A stretch of 64,000 nt of DNA from Paenibacillus sp. FSL R7-0345 (GTDB lineage: Bacteria; Bacillota; Bacilli; Paenibacillales; Paenibacillaceae), in assembly GCF_038595055.1 (NCBI RefSeq), contig NZ_CP152002.1, forward strand, positions 5,736,001 to 5,800,000, read 5' to 3'. The translations under genes and the position numbers were made by a program. The notes below the pieces were generated by a model. It ran no database searches. It was not told the DNA's origin and saw nothing but the letters and a program-made list of their open reading frames with translations. Shown piece after piece: positions 8,771 through 16,479 of the stretch (its first letter is position 1; every line of letters starts with the position of its first letter).

Positions 8771-8944
8771 AACTGCACTTTATACAACTAAAATGCTCAC
8801 TTTTCCTTCTCATTTCCTTTTAACTGTATTCTGTACACTTAAAAAAAAGGGGGAGCTCATTGGGATGTTTACTGCTGTTTTAGTTGCACAAACTGCGCTT
8901 AAAAAGCAAAAATGCTAATTTTCAAGCCTTTTAGTTGTATAAAG
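8768..8944. repeat. Palindromic array A (four units, the last split by the IS element)
   Basis: Four imperfect palindromes of about 25 bp have A-anchors at 8771, 8822, 8882 and 8933, giving spacing of 51, 60 and 51 bp. They have the form TTTAgYTGyAtAAAGTaCA followed by RYTAAA. The fourth is cut after GTATAAAG at 8944 by the IS element and continues with TACACTTATC after 10607. A matching array lies at 31136. Confidence 0.75.
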
Positions 8945-8963
8945 GAGACAATTTCATAATTCA
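8945..8963 (+). repeat. Left terminal inverted repeat of the IS1182-type element
   Basis: Nineteen bases that match the right end (10584-10602) in inverse orientation with one mismatch. TAAAG flanks it on the outside. Confidence 0.85.
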
Positions 8964-9118
8964 AAACCCTTGCTACGCCTGGTTTTTTTGAGTATAGAAA
9001 AAGGAGTACCTCCCCAAGTTCTCGAAGTTATAGGCGACCAAACCGACACCCGAGAACAAAAAAAGGAGGTAATCCCTATCTACTCTATTCGACAAGAAGA
9101 GCTGTTTCCTTCGAGGAA

Positions 9119-10531
9119 TTGCTCCAAATGCGCCCGGAAGATAAATATAGTCAAATCTTTGAACACTTAAACCTGGCTCCGGTCCTTCACGTACTCCGGA
9201 AAAAGAACCATCGTGGACGGCCACAGGAGCTAAACCTCCCTGCCATGATCTACTCGCTGCTCATCTCAAAAATGGAGGGCATTGAGTTTGTTTCTTCTCT
9301 GGTTAGACGCCTTAAGCACAGCGAGGAATTTCGGGTGCAGTGCCGGTTTACCGGCTCAAACCCTATTCCGAGCAAGGCTTCATACTCCCGTCTAATTTCT
9401 GCGCTTGAGCAAACGGGAATGCTTGAGCAACTGCAGGATAGCTTGGTGCTGTCTGCCATGGAAGAAGGCTTTATTACGGGCACGCACCTTGCCGTTGATT
9501 CCTCCATTGTTGAGGCTTGGGATTGCCAATTCAGTGAATCTGCGTCGAAACGCCGAGCGGCCCGCCGTACCAAAAAGCCAAGTGAAACGCCAGAAATTCA
9601 GCAACTGGAGTTCGAGAATGTCGAGCCAGAGCCTCAGCCAGCGAACGAACCGCTTAAAAAACCAGTCTACCGACGTGGGCGGGCTTCTGCGGAAGAAAAA
9701 GAGCGCCGGCGTCTAGAACGGGAAGCTTATGAAAAGACTCTAGCACCCTTTGAGAAAACGATTGAAGCGATGCTGCCTTACACCTATGACGAGCTCCTGA
9801 ACACGATCCCCCGGCACGCTGCACGCTTTGACAAGAAAAATACGAAGGGCAGACTCACCAGTTATTACGGATTTAAGGCGAACGTACTGGTCGATGCGGA
9901 TTCTCAGTATGTGCTAAGCGGTGTTTTTAGTTCGGCGAATCTGAATGACCAGCGGATGGCCGTCCTGCTTCTAAAGGGGCTACACCTGAAGTTTCCTGGG
10001 CTGAAGGTGAAGCATGTCTTGGGCGACAAAGGGTATGACAGTTCGGCCATTTACCAGTTGATTCATTCCTTAGGCGCTTTTCCTATTATTAAAATGATTC
10101 ACCACAAAAAACCGCCCGAGGGGATGAACCAGGATTACACCCCTGTGTGCTCGCAGGGACACGCCTACCGTTACGACAGTTTCGATACCAAATACGAAAC
10201 GCTGCGTTACACCAGGCCCAACCATTGCAAAGACTGTCCGTTTTCTGCATCCGGCTGCCAAAAAGTGTTTAAGATTCGAATCCAAACCGATTTGCGGAAG
10301 CACGCTTACCCAGCAAGAGGGAGCGAGAGCTTTAGGCAACTGTATAACAAACGAACGGCTGTAGAACGTGTTTTTGCCTACCTCAAAGAGTATTTTGGGA
10401 TGAAGCGCACACGTCACCGCGGCGTCCGGGCAAGTGTCGATTTCCAGCTCAGCACATTGGCCTACAATTTGAGTAAGTTTGCGCTAGACAAGTTGAACAA
10501 GCAGTTGAGTAACTCCCAGCAAGTGGCCTAA
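9119..10531 (+). CDS. IS1182-family DDE transposase
   Basis: The protein has about 470 residues. Its N-terminal DUF772-type domain (YSQIFEHLNLAPVL to KHSEEFRVQCRF) is followed by the DDE catalytic core: Asp in THLAVDSSIVEAW, Asp in VLGDKGYDSS and Glu in YNKRTAVERVFAYLKEYFG. A charged insert (about 145-215) is rich in Pro, Glu and Arg, and HCKDCPFSASGCQ forms a cysteine cluster before the last motif. TTG 9119 is the first usual start codon. However, the frame stays open upstream to AAAGGAGG at 9062-9069 and reads family-like residues (SFEELLQM), so translation may begin earlier at an unusual codon. No frameshift is seen. Confidence 0.9.
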   Translation: MLQMRPEDKYSQIFEHLNLAPVLHVLRKKNHRGRPQELNLPAMIYSLLISKMEGIEFVSSLVRRLKHSEEFRVQCRFTGSNPIPSKASYSRLISALEQTGMLEQLQDSLVLSAMEEGFITGTHLAVDSSIVEAWDCQFSESASKRRAARRTKKPSETPEIQQLEFENVEPEPQPANEPLKKPVYRRGRASAEEKERRRLEREAYEKTLAPFEKTIEAMLPYTYDELLNTIPRHAARFDKKNTKGRLTSYYGFKANVLVDADSQYVLSGVFSSANLNDQRMAVLLLKGLHLKFPGLKVKHVLGDKGYDSSAIYQLIHSLGAFPIIKMIHHKKPPEGMNQDYTPVCSQGHAYRYDSFDTKYETLRYTRPNHCKDCPFSASGCQKVFKIRIQTDLRKHAYPARGSESFRQLYNKRTAVERVFAYLKEYFGMKRTRHRGVRASVDFQLSTLAYNLSKFALDKLNKQLSNSQQVA

Positions 10532-10583
10532 CTTTTTTAAAAAACAAACTCAGATTTTGGCCCAGTCTTGCTATCCAGCAAAC

Positions 10584-10602
10584 TGAATTATGAAATTGAC
10601 TC
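10584..10602 (-). repeat. Right terminal inverted repeat of the IS1182-type element
   Basis: Reverse complement matches the left end at 18 of 19 positions. The outside flank is TAAAG at 10603-10607. Confidence 0.85.
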
Positions 10603-10629
10603 TAAAGTACACTTATCTCGGGTTGTGAT

Positions 10630-10825
10630 ATTAGGAAAATGAGGCTGGGTGCTGAAATGCCGGAGCTCTGGTTGAGTTGGTTAAATTCTGGTTGAATGGA
10701 GTTTTGGTTGAGTTCTGATGGAGTCCCGTTGGAGTTCTGCCGGAGTTTTGGTTGTGATGGTCGAGTTCTATTTGAGCTCTGGTTGAGTCTGGTTGAGTCT
10801 GGTCGAGCTCCGGTTGTGTTTCGCT
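10630..10825. repeat. Low-complexity degenerate GGTTGAGTTCTG-like repeat tract
   Basis: Roughly fifteen imperfect copies of a 10-15 bp motif (GGAGTTCTGG / GGTTGAGTCT) run between the IS element and the yhcN-like gene. The open frames through it look like repeat translation, not protein. Nothing else is seen between 10608 and 10956. Confidence 0.55.
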
Positions 10826-10956
10826 ATGCTGCAGGAGTGAACCCACACACTTCATATGTATCCGGCAGCGCTGCAGACTCCCTCCCTGCCCGCAGCGCTG
10901 CCGGTTAAAGCTTTGTCCCAGTTAGGCCTGTTACAGTCTAATAACCTGCTGCAGCC

Positions 10957-12018
10957 TTAATACCCGCTGCGCGTAGGGAAAATCCGCTCAACCATTGTGC
11001 CGAATTCTCTGGCAAAGCCCTTCAGCGGATGGCCTGCACGGGCCTCCTTGGCATAATAGTCTGCCCGTTCCACAAAGTCGGGATTGGCTGAGACGTAGAC
11101 GTTTTTGATCGCCGGATTATGCTTTTTGACCTCGGCGGCGATCCGGTCCTTCATGTCGCCGGTTACATCATTGCTGGTGTTCATCCGGTAATTGTTATTT
11201 GGAGCGACACTGCGGATGCCGATCCCGCTGCCCAGGCTATCGTCAATATCCTGCTTCATCCGGGTTCCATCTGTATAATTACTGCCCGACAGGACCCCGT
11301 TTCCGCCATTCCCGGGGTAAGCTTGCGGGTCAGTCATGCCCGTTCCTCCGGTTGTTCCTGTCCCGGTCAGGCTTTTTGGCACTCCGGCCGTGGAGCCGCC
11401 CATACCTGTAACGCCCGGTGTGCCGGTTACACTCCCCCGTCCGCCGGTTATTGCACCGTTATTACCCATACTTGCTCCGTCGGCTATGTTCCCGCCGCCC
11501 ATACCTGCTCCGCCCGTCATGTTCCCTATACTTCCTGCGCCACCGGCTATGTTCCCGCCGTCCATGCCCGCTCCGCCTATTGTATTCCCTGTGCCGCCAG
11601 CTCCGCCTGTCATATTTCCATTATTCATCCCGCCGGTGCGCGGCAGGATACCGGAAATATTGCCGCCGTCGTAGCTGTAAGAACGATAATTGCGGGTACC
11701 GATATTACGCGGCTTGCCGTTAGTGTCATCAAGCTTCACGGCAACATAGGCGCTTTTTCCAACCAGCAGGACATTGGCCGAGCTTACCTCCGGCATTGCC
11801 GTTACGCGATCGGCAAGAGCCTGGCTCGTCTCCATTTTGTCATAGGTATTGCCGCGTACGGCATTTGTCTGAATCCGGCCGCCGTTATTGCCTTTGACAC
11901 TGTTTGTATGCACATTGTTACTGTCTGCGGCATGATTCGCTCCGCAGCCGGTAAGACTGACCATTCCCAGCAGCAGAGCCGTTGAAACTACTGACGCGCT
12001 GAATTTTGAACGTAACAT
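10957..12018 (-). CDS. YhcN/YlaJ-family sporulation lipoprotein with Gly-rich insert
   Basis: The start is the ATG at 12016-12018, preceded by GGAGG at a normal distance; the 38 further in-frame residues upstream have no such site. This 353-residue product has a lipoprotein signal ending SLTGC (Cys25). It continues with an Asn-rich segment, an N-terminal half of the YhcN/YlaJ domain (RVTAMPEVSSANVLLVGKS, AYVAVKLDD), a Gly/Met/Asn-rich insert of about 110 residues built on GGAGMGGGNIA-like repeats, and the C-terminal half of the domain (IKNVYVSANPDFVER). Family members are spore inner-membrane or cortex-associated lipoproteins. The insert is unusual and looks like slippage expansion. Nothing upstream suggests an operon. 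Confidence 0.85.
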   Translation of the reverse strand: MLRSKFSASVVSTALLLGMVSLTGCGANHAADSNNVHTNSVKGNNGGRIQTNAVRGNTYDKMETSQALADRVTAMPEVSSANVLLVGKSAYVAVKLDDTNGKPRNIGTRNYRSYSYDGGNISGILPRTGGMNNGNMTGGAGGTGNTIGGAGMDGGNIAGGAGSIGNMTGGAGMGGGNIADGASMGNNGAITGGRGSVTGTPGVTGMGGSTAGVPKSLTGTGTTGGTGMTDPQAYPGNGGNGVLSGSNYTDGTRMKQDIDDSLGSGIGIRSVAPNNNYRMNTSNDVTGDMKDRIAAEVKKHNPAIKNVYVSANPDFVERADYYAKEARAGHPLKGFAREFGTMVERIFPTRSGY

Positions 12019-12200
12019 ATTTATCCTCCGCCTCTTCAATATGATGTATGAAGCATAGCAAGGCTTAGCTTGACCCGCGGCAGACCGCACTATCCTGAAA
12101 GGATTTGCCACGTGCTGCCCGCATGCTGTCACAAGCCGGGTAACCTTCGCGTATCCTATAGACAGTAGGGCTCCGCAAGGTGAACTCAGGAGGGTTGAGC

Positions 12201-13271
12201 ATGAAGGTATTATTTACATTTTATGTACCCAGCGGCGGGGTGGAGACTCTAAACAAGCTGCGGTGCGAAAGTCTGCAGCGTGAAGGCATTGAATGCCATG
12301 TTCTATATCTCATGCCGGGTTCCGCGCAGCAGATCCAGAACAAATTTCCGGTATTCATTACTTCCGGTGATGAGGAAATCCTCACACTGCTCGAAAGAGA
12401 GCGATACGATGCGATCATTGTAACCTCTGATTATCTGCTGCTGGAACGCCTGCGCCGGCTCGGTTTCGGCGGTATTTTGATCTATGAGTCCCAAGGGCTT
12501 GGCAAACGCGAAGATGCGAAGGATATGATTATAGACGCCGTACCCTATTTGCGTTCTTATTGCAATTCCGTGCTGATTCCGCCCACCGATCATCTGGTGG
12601 AATTATTTATTTCCATCTGCCCCTGGCTGCACCGCTATATCATTCCCAACATCGTAGATCTCCAGTCTTTCTGCTTTATTCCCGGCGAGATCCCGCATGA
12701 TCCTGTCATCGCGTGGGTGGGAAGACTTGAGAACAACAAGAACTGGCGCGAGTATCTCCAGATTGCCAAGGAAATCCGCAACAGCAAGCCGAATCTGCAT
12801 CTCTGGATGTTCCATGATCCGCAGCTGGCCAGCGAGGAGCAGAAACAGCTTTTTAATGAAGAATTGCACAGGCTGGGGTTAAACGACAGGCTGGTGGTCT
12901 TCACAAATATCCCGAATCACGTTATGCCAATATACTACTCTTCCATAGCTGTTTCCGGAGGGTTTCTGCTGTCCACTTCGGTAACAGAAGGATTCGGATA
13001 TGCCGTAGCGGAAGCAGTCTGTTGCACCTGTCCCGTACTTAGCACCGATTCTGACGGTGTCCGCTCTTTTATCGTCCATAATTACTCCGGGAAGTTCTAC
13101 CCGCTGGGTAATGTCGGATCGGCTGTACAGGAAGGCCTGGAGCTGATGAACAACCTGGAGCTGCGGGACAGCATCCGTATCCATGGCAGAGCCCATATGG
13201 AAGCCCGTTTCGGCTCGGAGCGGTATGCGCAGTCTTTCCGTGAGATGCTGAACTCCTTTTCCATTTTTTAG
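12201..13271 (+). CDS. Family-4-like glycosyltransferase
   Basis: The product is a 356-residue GT-B-fold protein. Its N-terminal half opens with VLFTFYVPSGGVETLN, typical of group-1 glycosyltransferases. The C-terminal half contains IAWVGRLENNKNW and the donor-binding Ex7E-like motif in TEGFGYAVAEAV. ATG 12201 follows CAGGAGGG at 12187-12194, so the GTG at 12180 is not the start. It points towards the large minus-strand glycan operon, with which it shares a terminator at 13288. It probably adds a sugar to the same surface glycan. Donor and acceptor are unknown. Confidence 0.85.
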   Translation: MKVLFTFYVPSGGVETLNKLRCESLQREGIECHVLYLMPGSAQQIQNKFPVFITSGDEEILTLLERERYDAIIVTSDYLLLERLRRLGFGGILIYESQGLGKREDAKDMIIDAVPYLRSYCNSVLIPPTDHLVELFISICPWLHRYIIPNIVDLQSFCFIPGEIPHDPVIAWVGRLENNKNWREYLQIAKEIRNSKPNLHLWMFHDPQLASEEQKQLFNEELHRLGLNDRLVVFTNIPNHVMPIYYSSIAVSGGFLLSTSVTEGFGYAVAEAVCCTCPVLSTDSDGVRSFIVHNYSGKFYPLGNVGSAVQEGLELMNNLELRDSIRIHGRAHMEARFGSERYAQSFREMLNSFSIF

Positions 13272-13287
13272 CCGCATGGAGCCAAGC

Positions 13288-13337
13288 AAAAGAACCCTCA
13301 GTCCCCGGTACCAGCACCGGAGCTGAAGGTTCTTTTT
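13288..13337. terminator. Bidirectional terminator between convergent glycosyltransferase units
   Basis: AAAAGAACC at 13288-13296 pairs with GGTTCTTTT at 13329-13337, and the inner CCCCGGTACCAGCACCGG adds pairing. A and T runs on the two sides serve both strands. Confidence 0.85.
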
Positions 13338-13349
13338 ATTATCAGGACT

Positions 13350-14396
13350 CTATACTCCGCCTTGCTTCGCCACAATATCAAACAGCTCACCCTGAAAAAT
13401 CTTCATGCTCCGCTCCCAGGTGAACCGCCGGGAATCACTCTCCCCTTTGACGGCAAGGCGCTCACGCAGCTCCTTATCCCGGATCAGGGTGACGATATCC
13501 TGTGCCAGCCTGTTCTCAAACCGGTAGGACATCAGGCAGTTATGCCCATGTACGCCGTATTCCAGATTCCCTCCGGAATAGACCGTAGCCAGTGCCGCCC
13601 CGCAGCGCATCGCCTCAAGTCCGGGCAGCGAGCCGGTATCGAACGTGCTGGAGCTGACAAAAATGTCGCTTTCATTATAATGGTAGCACAGCTCAATATC
13701 ATTGGAGGGTGTACGCGTCTGGTAACGGGAATCGGCGAGGATCGCCTTCAGTGCAGGTGAATCAGCATACTCCCCGGGCGGTGTAATGAGATAGATCTGG
13801 ACCTCGGGATGCAGCTCTTTTACCGTGTTAAGCTCCTGCAGCAGATATTCCTGCTCCCGGTGCCCGGAGAATCCCCCTTCCGGCTTGCGCAGGATCGCGG
13901 ACACTACAAGACTTCTGCCCGGCACCCCGCGGAGATGCATATTGTGAAAATCCCCGTTCACGCCAACCGGTACAATCCTCCCTTTAATGCCATGGTTGAT
14001 CCGGACAATCTCCTGCTGCCAGCGCGAGAGCACCATCAGGTTGCGGGTAATGCTGTAGGAGGCAAACGACTGGTTATTATCCGGCAAAAAAGTCGGTTCA
14101 TAGCAGAGGGCAAGCCTGACATGTATGCCTTTTCCCTGCTCACTGGCCCTCTGGGCTGCCAGCACCGTTGTATAGTAGTTGGAAACAATGACATCCCCGT
14201 ATGGAAAATCATGCTCTGTCAGGGTAGCCGCCGGCGAGTGGATCACCTGGCAGAACATCTCGTATTCTACGGTGCCTCCCGCGGGCATCAGCACGACCAC
14301 ATCATGACCTGTGCTGCTAAGGCGGTTGGCCAGCTCAGCCAGCATCCGCTGCGCGCCTCCCCTGGACAGGGTCAGAACCGGAAATATCAACCTCAT
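13350..14396 (-). CDS. Group-1 glycosyltransferase, last gene of the glycan operon
   Basis: The 348-residue protein has a Rossmann-like N-terminus (LIFPVLTLSRGGAQRMLAEL) with the GGA(Q)R acceptor-side motif common in GT4 proteins. Its C-terminal donor domain includes DIFVSSSTFDTGSLPGLEAM, where SLPGLEAM is the E-containing nucleotide-sugar motif. The start at 14394-14396 is chosen because AAGGAGG at 14404-14410 is seven bases upstream; the ATG at 14402 is too close. It overlaps the previous gene by ATGA, so the two are coupled. It should act in the cytoplasm on the same glycan as its neighbours. Confidence 0.85.
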   Translation of the reverse strand: MRLIFPVLTLSRGGAQRMLAELANRLSSTGHDVVVLMPAGGTVEYEMFCQVIHSPAATLTEHDFPYGDVIVSNYYTTVLAAQRASEQGKGIHVRLALCYEPTFLPDNNQSFASYSITRNLMVLSRWQQEIVRINHGIKGRIVPVGVNGDFHNMHLRGVPGRSLVVSAILRKPEGGFSGHREQEYLLQELNTVKELHPEVQIYLITPPGEYADSPALKAILADSRYQTRTPSNDIELCYHYNESDIFVSSSTFDTGSLPGLEAMRCGAALATVYSGGNLEYGVHGHNCLMSYRFENRLAQDIVTLIRDKELRERLAVKGESDSRRFTWERSMKIFQGELFDIVAKQGGV

Positions 14397-15115
14397 GGCC
14401 ATCCCTCCTTTTTGAGCAGCTGGGCAAGAATCTTGTTATGCTTGGCCTGTACCATCTTAATTTCCCTGCTCTGCGCCTCGTTGTGAATAACAGAGCCCAT
14501 CGCCTGATGCACCCGGTAATCCAGCAGCGGCTCTTCAATATAGGACCAGCTGTAATGCGGCAGCATCCGCATCCACAGCTCATAGTCCTGGGTATAGAGA
14601 AAGTTTTCATTAAATAGTCCGACTGCCCGGAAAATATCCATACTGAGCAAAACAGAGCTGCCATTAACCGGACAGCCCGTCATCATCGTTCGAATCAGCT
14701 CAAGTCTGCCGGGAAACGGAACACTGATGACGCCGGATACCCGCTCTCCCTGTTCATTAATGTAGTAGTAGGCAGTATGGTTAAAAAGAGTTCCCGTGCT
14801 GCGCATCTCCTGCAGCTGGCGCTCAATTTTGTGCGGATGAAACCGGTCATCCGCGCTTAGCCAGGCAAAATAGGCTCCGCTGGCTGCCTCGATCCCCATA
14901 TTGAGCGCAGAGCCGGTGCCGCCGTTTGCTTTGCGGAGATAGACGATTCGGTCCCTGTAGGGGGCAAGCTTTTCGGTATACAGGGAAGATCCGTCGTCAA
15001 CCACAATCAGCTCAATATCAGGATAACTCTGGGCCAGCACGCTTTCTATCGCCTCATCAATGTAAGGACAATTATAAAAGGGGATTACCACCGACACCCT
15101 GGAACTCTGGTTCAT
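14393..15115 (-). CDS. Family-2 glycosyltransferase
   Basis: This GT-A protein of 240 residues starts VSVVIPFYNCPYIDEAIESV and contains the nucleotide-binding IVVDDGS motif and the metal-binding LSADD motif. NFLYTQDYELWMRM corresponds to the ED-type acceptor-base region. It is a close relative of the gene at 15760-16479 (both open with VIPFYNCPYI), so a duplication within the operon is likely. The gene starts 27 bp after the methyltransferase and overlaps the next gene by four bases. Confidence 0.9.
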   Translation of the reverse strand: MNQSSRVSVVIPFYNCPYIDEAIESVLAQSYPDIELIVVDDGSSLYTEKLAPYRDRIVYLRKANGGTGSALNMGIEAASGAYFAWLSADDRFHPHKIERQLQEMRSTGTLFNHTAYYYINEQGERVSGVISVPFPGRLELIRTMMTGCPVNGSSVLLSMDIFRAVGLFNENFLYTQDYELWMRMLPHYSWSYIEEPLLDYRVHQAMGSVIHNEAQSREIKMVQAKHNKILAQLLKKEGWP

Positions 15116-15142
15116 ACGCTCACCTCCTTCCCGAAATATGGT

Positions 15143-15718
15143 TTAGACCGTCTTGCAGGCGAGCAGCGCATCCAGCGGTGCATGATCCATCCCAAAGGCT
15201 TCCTGAAAAGCGGGATTCTCCGCATGGTGATATCCTTTCAGCACAGTTACTGAGTAACCGAGCTGCATGAAGTCCTCCGGCTCCCAGCCGCTGCGGTGTC
15301 TTTGGTAATACTCACCCTGCAGATGAAAATGATCCGTCCCTTCCTGCGGAAAAAACCCGCGCGGCGTAAACACCACTACACGGTTAGAGGCAATGATCTC
15401 CGCCTTTCTGAGCAGCTCTTCCCCTTCGTCCATTGTAAAATGCTCCAGGGAATCAATCAGTGTGACCGCCGAAAAGGTTCCCGGCAGAAACAGCTTGTCG
15501 ATGTGGCTGGCATTGGCATTAACCGGAATAATACAGGGCGACGTATATTTGCGGTTCAGCAGATAAGGCCGGTGAATATCCAGGCCGACGATCACAGCAG
15601 CTTCATAGCGTTCAAGCAGTGCACCGGTTCCGCTGCCGACATCCAGAATGCTGTCGGAAAATTTCAGCTGCTCCAGCAGGACCGGCAGGAAATCCTTTAC
15701 TTGAATTTCCCGGTACAT
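15143..15718 (-). CDS. Class I SAM-dependent methyltransferase
   Basis: This protein (191 residues) has motif I SILDVGSGTGALLERYE and an acidic residue ending the second strand (IVGLDIH). The post-I region is VTLIDSLEHFTMDEGEELL, and VVVFTPRGFFPQEGTDH resembles methyltransferases found in glycan clusters, including those near CgeB-like genes. GGGAGG lies before the start. It probably methylates a sugar of the glycan, but small-molecule or protein substrates are not excluded. It stands between two family-2 glycosyltransferases. Confidence 0.85.
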   Translation of the reverse strand: MYREIQVKDFLPVLLEQLKFSDSILDVGSGTGALLERYEAAVIVGLDIHRPYLLNRKYTSPCIIPVNANASHIDKLFLPGTFSAVTLIDSLEHFTMDEGEELLRKAEIIASNRVVVFTPRGFFPQEGTDHFHLQGEYYQRHRSGWEPEDFMQLGYSVTVLKGYHHAENPAFQEAFGMDHAPLDALLACKTV

Positions 15719-15759
15719 ACGCTTCCCTCCCCATTATGTTCTTGGCGCGGCTGCGCGGC

Positions 15760-16479
15760 CTAGCCCCCCATAGAGGCAATCAGTCCGCGCAGCTGGCCGT
15801 TATATCGGGCATTGGTCGCCGCAGCCTCTGCCATAATGACATCATAATGCTTCAGCGTTCCCATCCCGCTGTGCCGCCGGTAGGCTGTTAAGGGCTGGTT
15901 AAGCATAACCGGCGGGTAGCCGTTCAGAATCGCCCGGTACCACAGATCGTAATCATGCGTGTAGGGCAAAGATTCATTGAACAAGCCGATTGCACCGAAT
16001 ACCTCACGTTTGAACATAACCGTACAGCCGTTGATGGGATTGCCGTGCAGGAAGCACCGCAAATATTCCAGCTGGTTCGGAAATACGGGCGAGGCGTTCA
16101 TTTCCGTCAAATGGGATTCGCCGTTAATATAGTGGAAGTTGGTATAGGAGATTAGCAGGCCGTGCTGTTCCATGAACAGTACCTGATTATTGATCTTGTC
16201 ATGGTAAAACATATCGTCTGAGCTGAGCCAGGCGATATAATCACCGGTAGCATGCAGAATCGCATGATTCAGGGCAGAGGCCGTTCCCCCGTTGGCTTTA
16301 CCCAGATAATGAATTTTGTGCAGATAGGGCGCAATCCGCTCGGTGTGAGCATAAGAACCGTCATCAACTACGATAATCTCATAAGGCTGCCAGGATTGCG
16401 ATAAGGCGCTTTGCAGCGCCTGCTCGATATAAGGGCAATTATAGAACGGTATAATTACCGAAACCTTCGGTCGATTCAT
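15760..16479 (-). CDS. Family-2 glycosyltransferase (paralogue)
   Basis: It encodes 239 residues of the same architecture as the enzyme at 14393: VSVIIPFYNCPYIEQALQ, IIVVDDGS, LSSDDMFYH and LPYTHDYDLWYRA. ATG at 16477-16479 follows GGAAGGAAGG; ten additional codons upstream are possible but have no ribosome binding site. It overlaps the SDR gene by four bases. The C-terminal region (KHYDVIMAEAAATNARYNG) differs most from its paralogue, which may reflect a different acceptor. Confidence 0.9.
   Translation of the reverse strand: MNRPKVSVIIPFYNCPYIEQALQSALSQSWQPYEIIVVDDGSYAHTERIAPYLHKIHYLGKANGGTASALNHAILHATGDYIAWLSSDDMFYHDKINNQVLFMEQHGLLISYTNFHYINGESHLTEMNASPVFPNQLEYLRCFLHGNPINGCTVMFKREVFGAIGLFNESLPYTHDYDLWYRAILNGYPPVMLNQPLTAYRRHSGMGTLKHYDVIMAEAAATNARYNGQLRGLIASMGG

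Larger units (their letters stand above)
8945..10602 (+). mobile_element. IS1182-family insertion sequence, complete
   Basis: The element is about 1.66 kb. Terminal inverted repeats are GAGACAATTTCATAATTCA at 8945-8963 and the reverse complement of GAGTCAATTTCATAATTCA at 10584-10602, with 18 of 19 positions identical. TAAAG occurs directly outside both ends (8940-8944 and 10603-10607) and looks like a 5-bp target duplication. Removing the element and one copy restores the palindrome TTTTAGTTGTATAAAGTACA, so it sits in the centre of a palindromic repeat unit. One intact transposase gene fills it, so it may still be active. Confidence 0.85.

Noticed and set aside
8768..8944. CRISPR-like array of repeats and spacers
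   Set aside because: Units are diverged imperfect palindromes, the intervening sequence is itself related between arrays, and no cas gene is present.
11119..11985. 288-codon plus-strand frame opposite the yhcN-like gene
   Set aside because: Ca/Gc-rich shadow of the Gly-rich repeat region.
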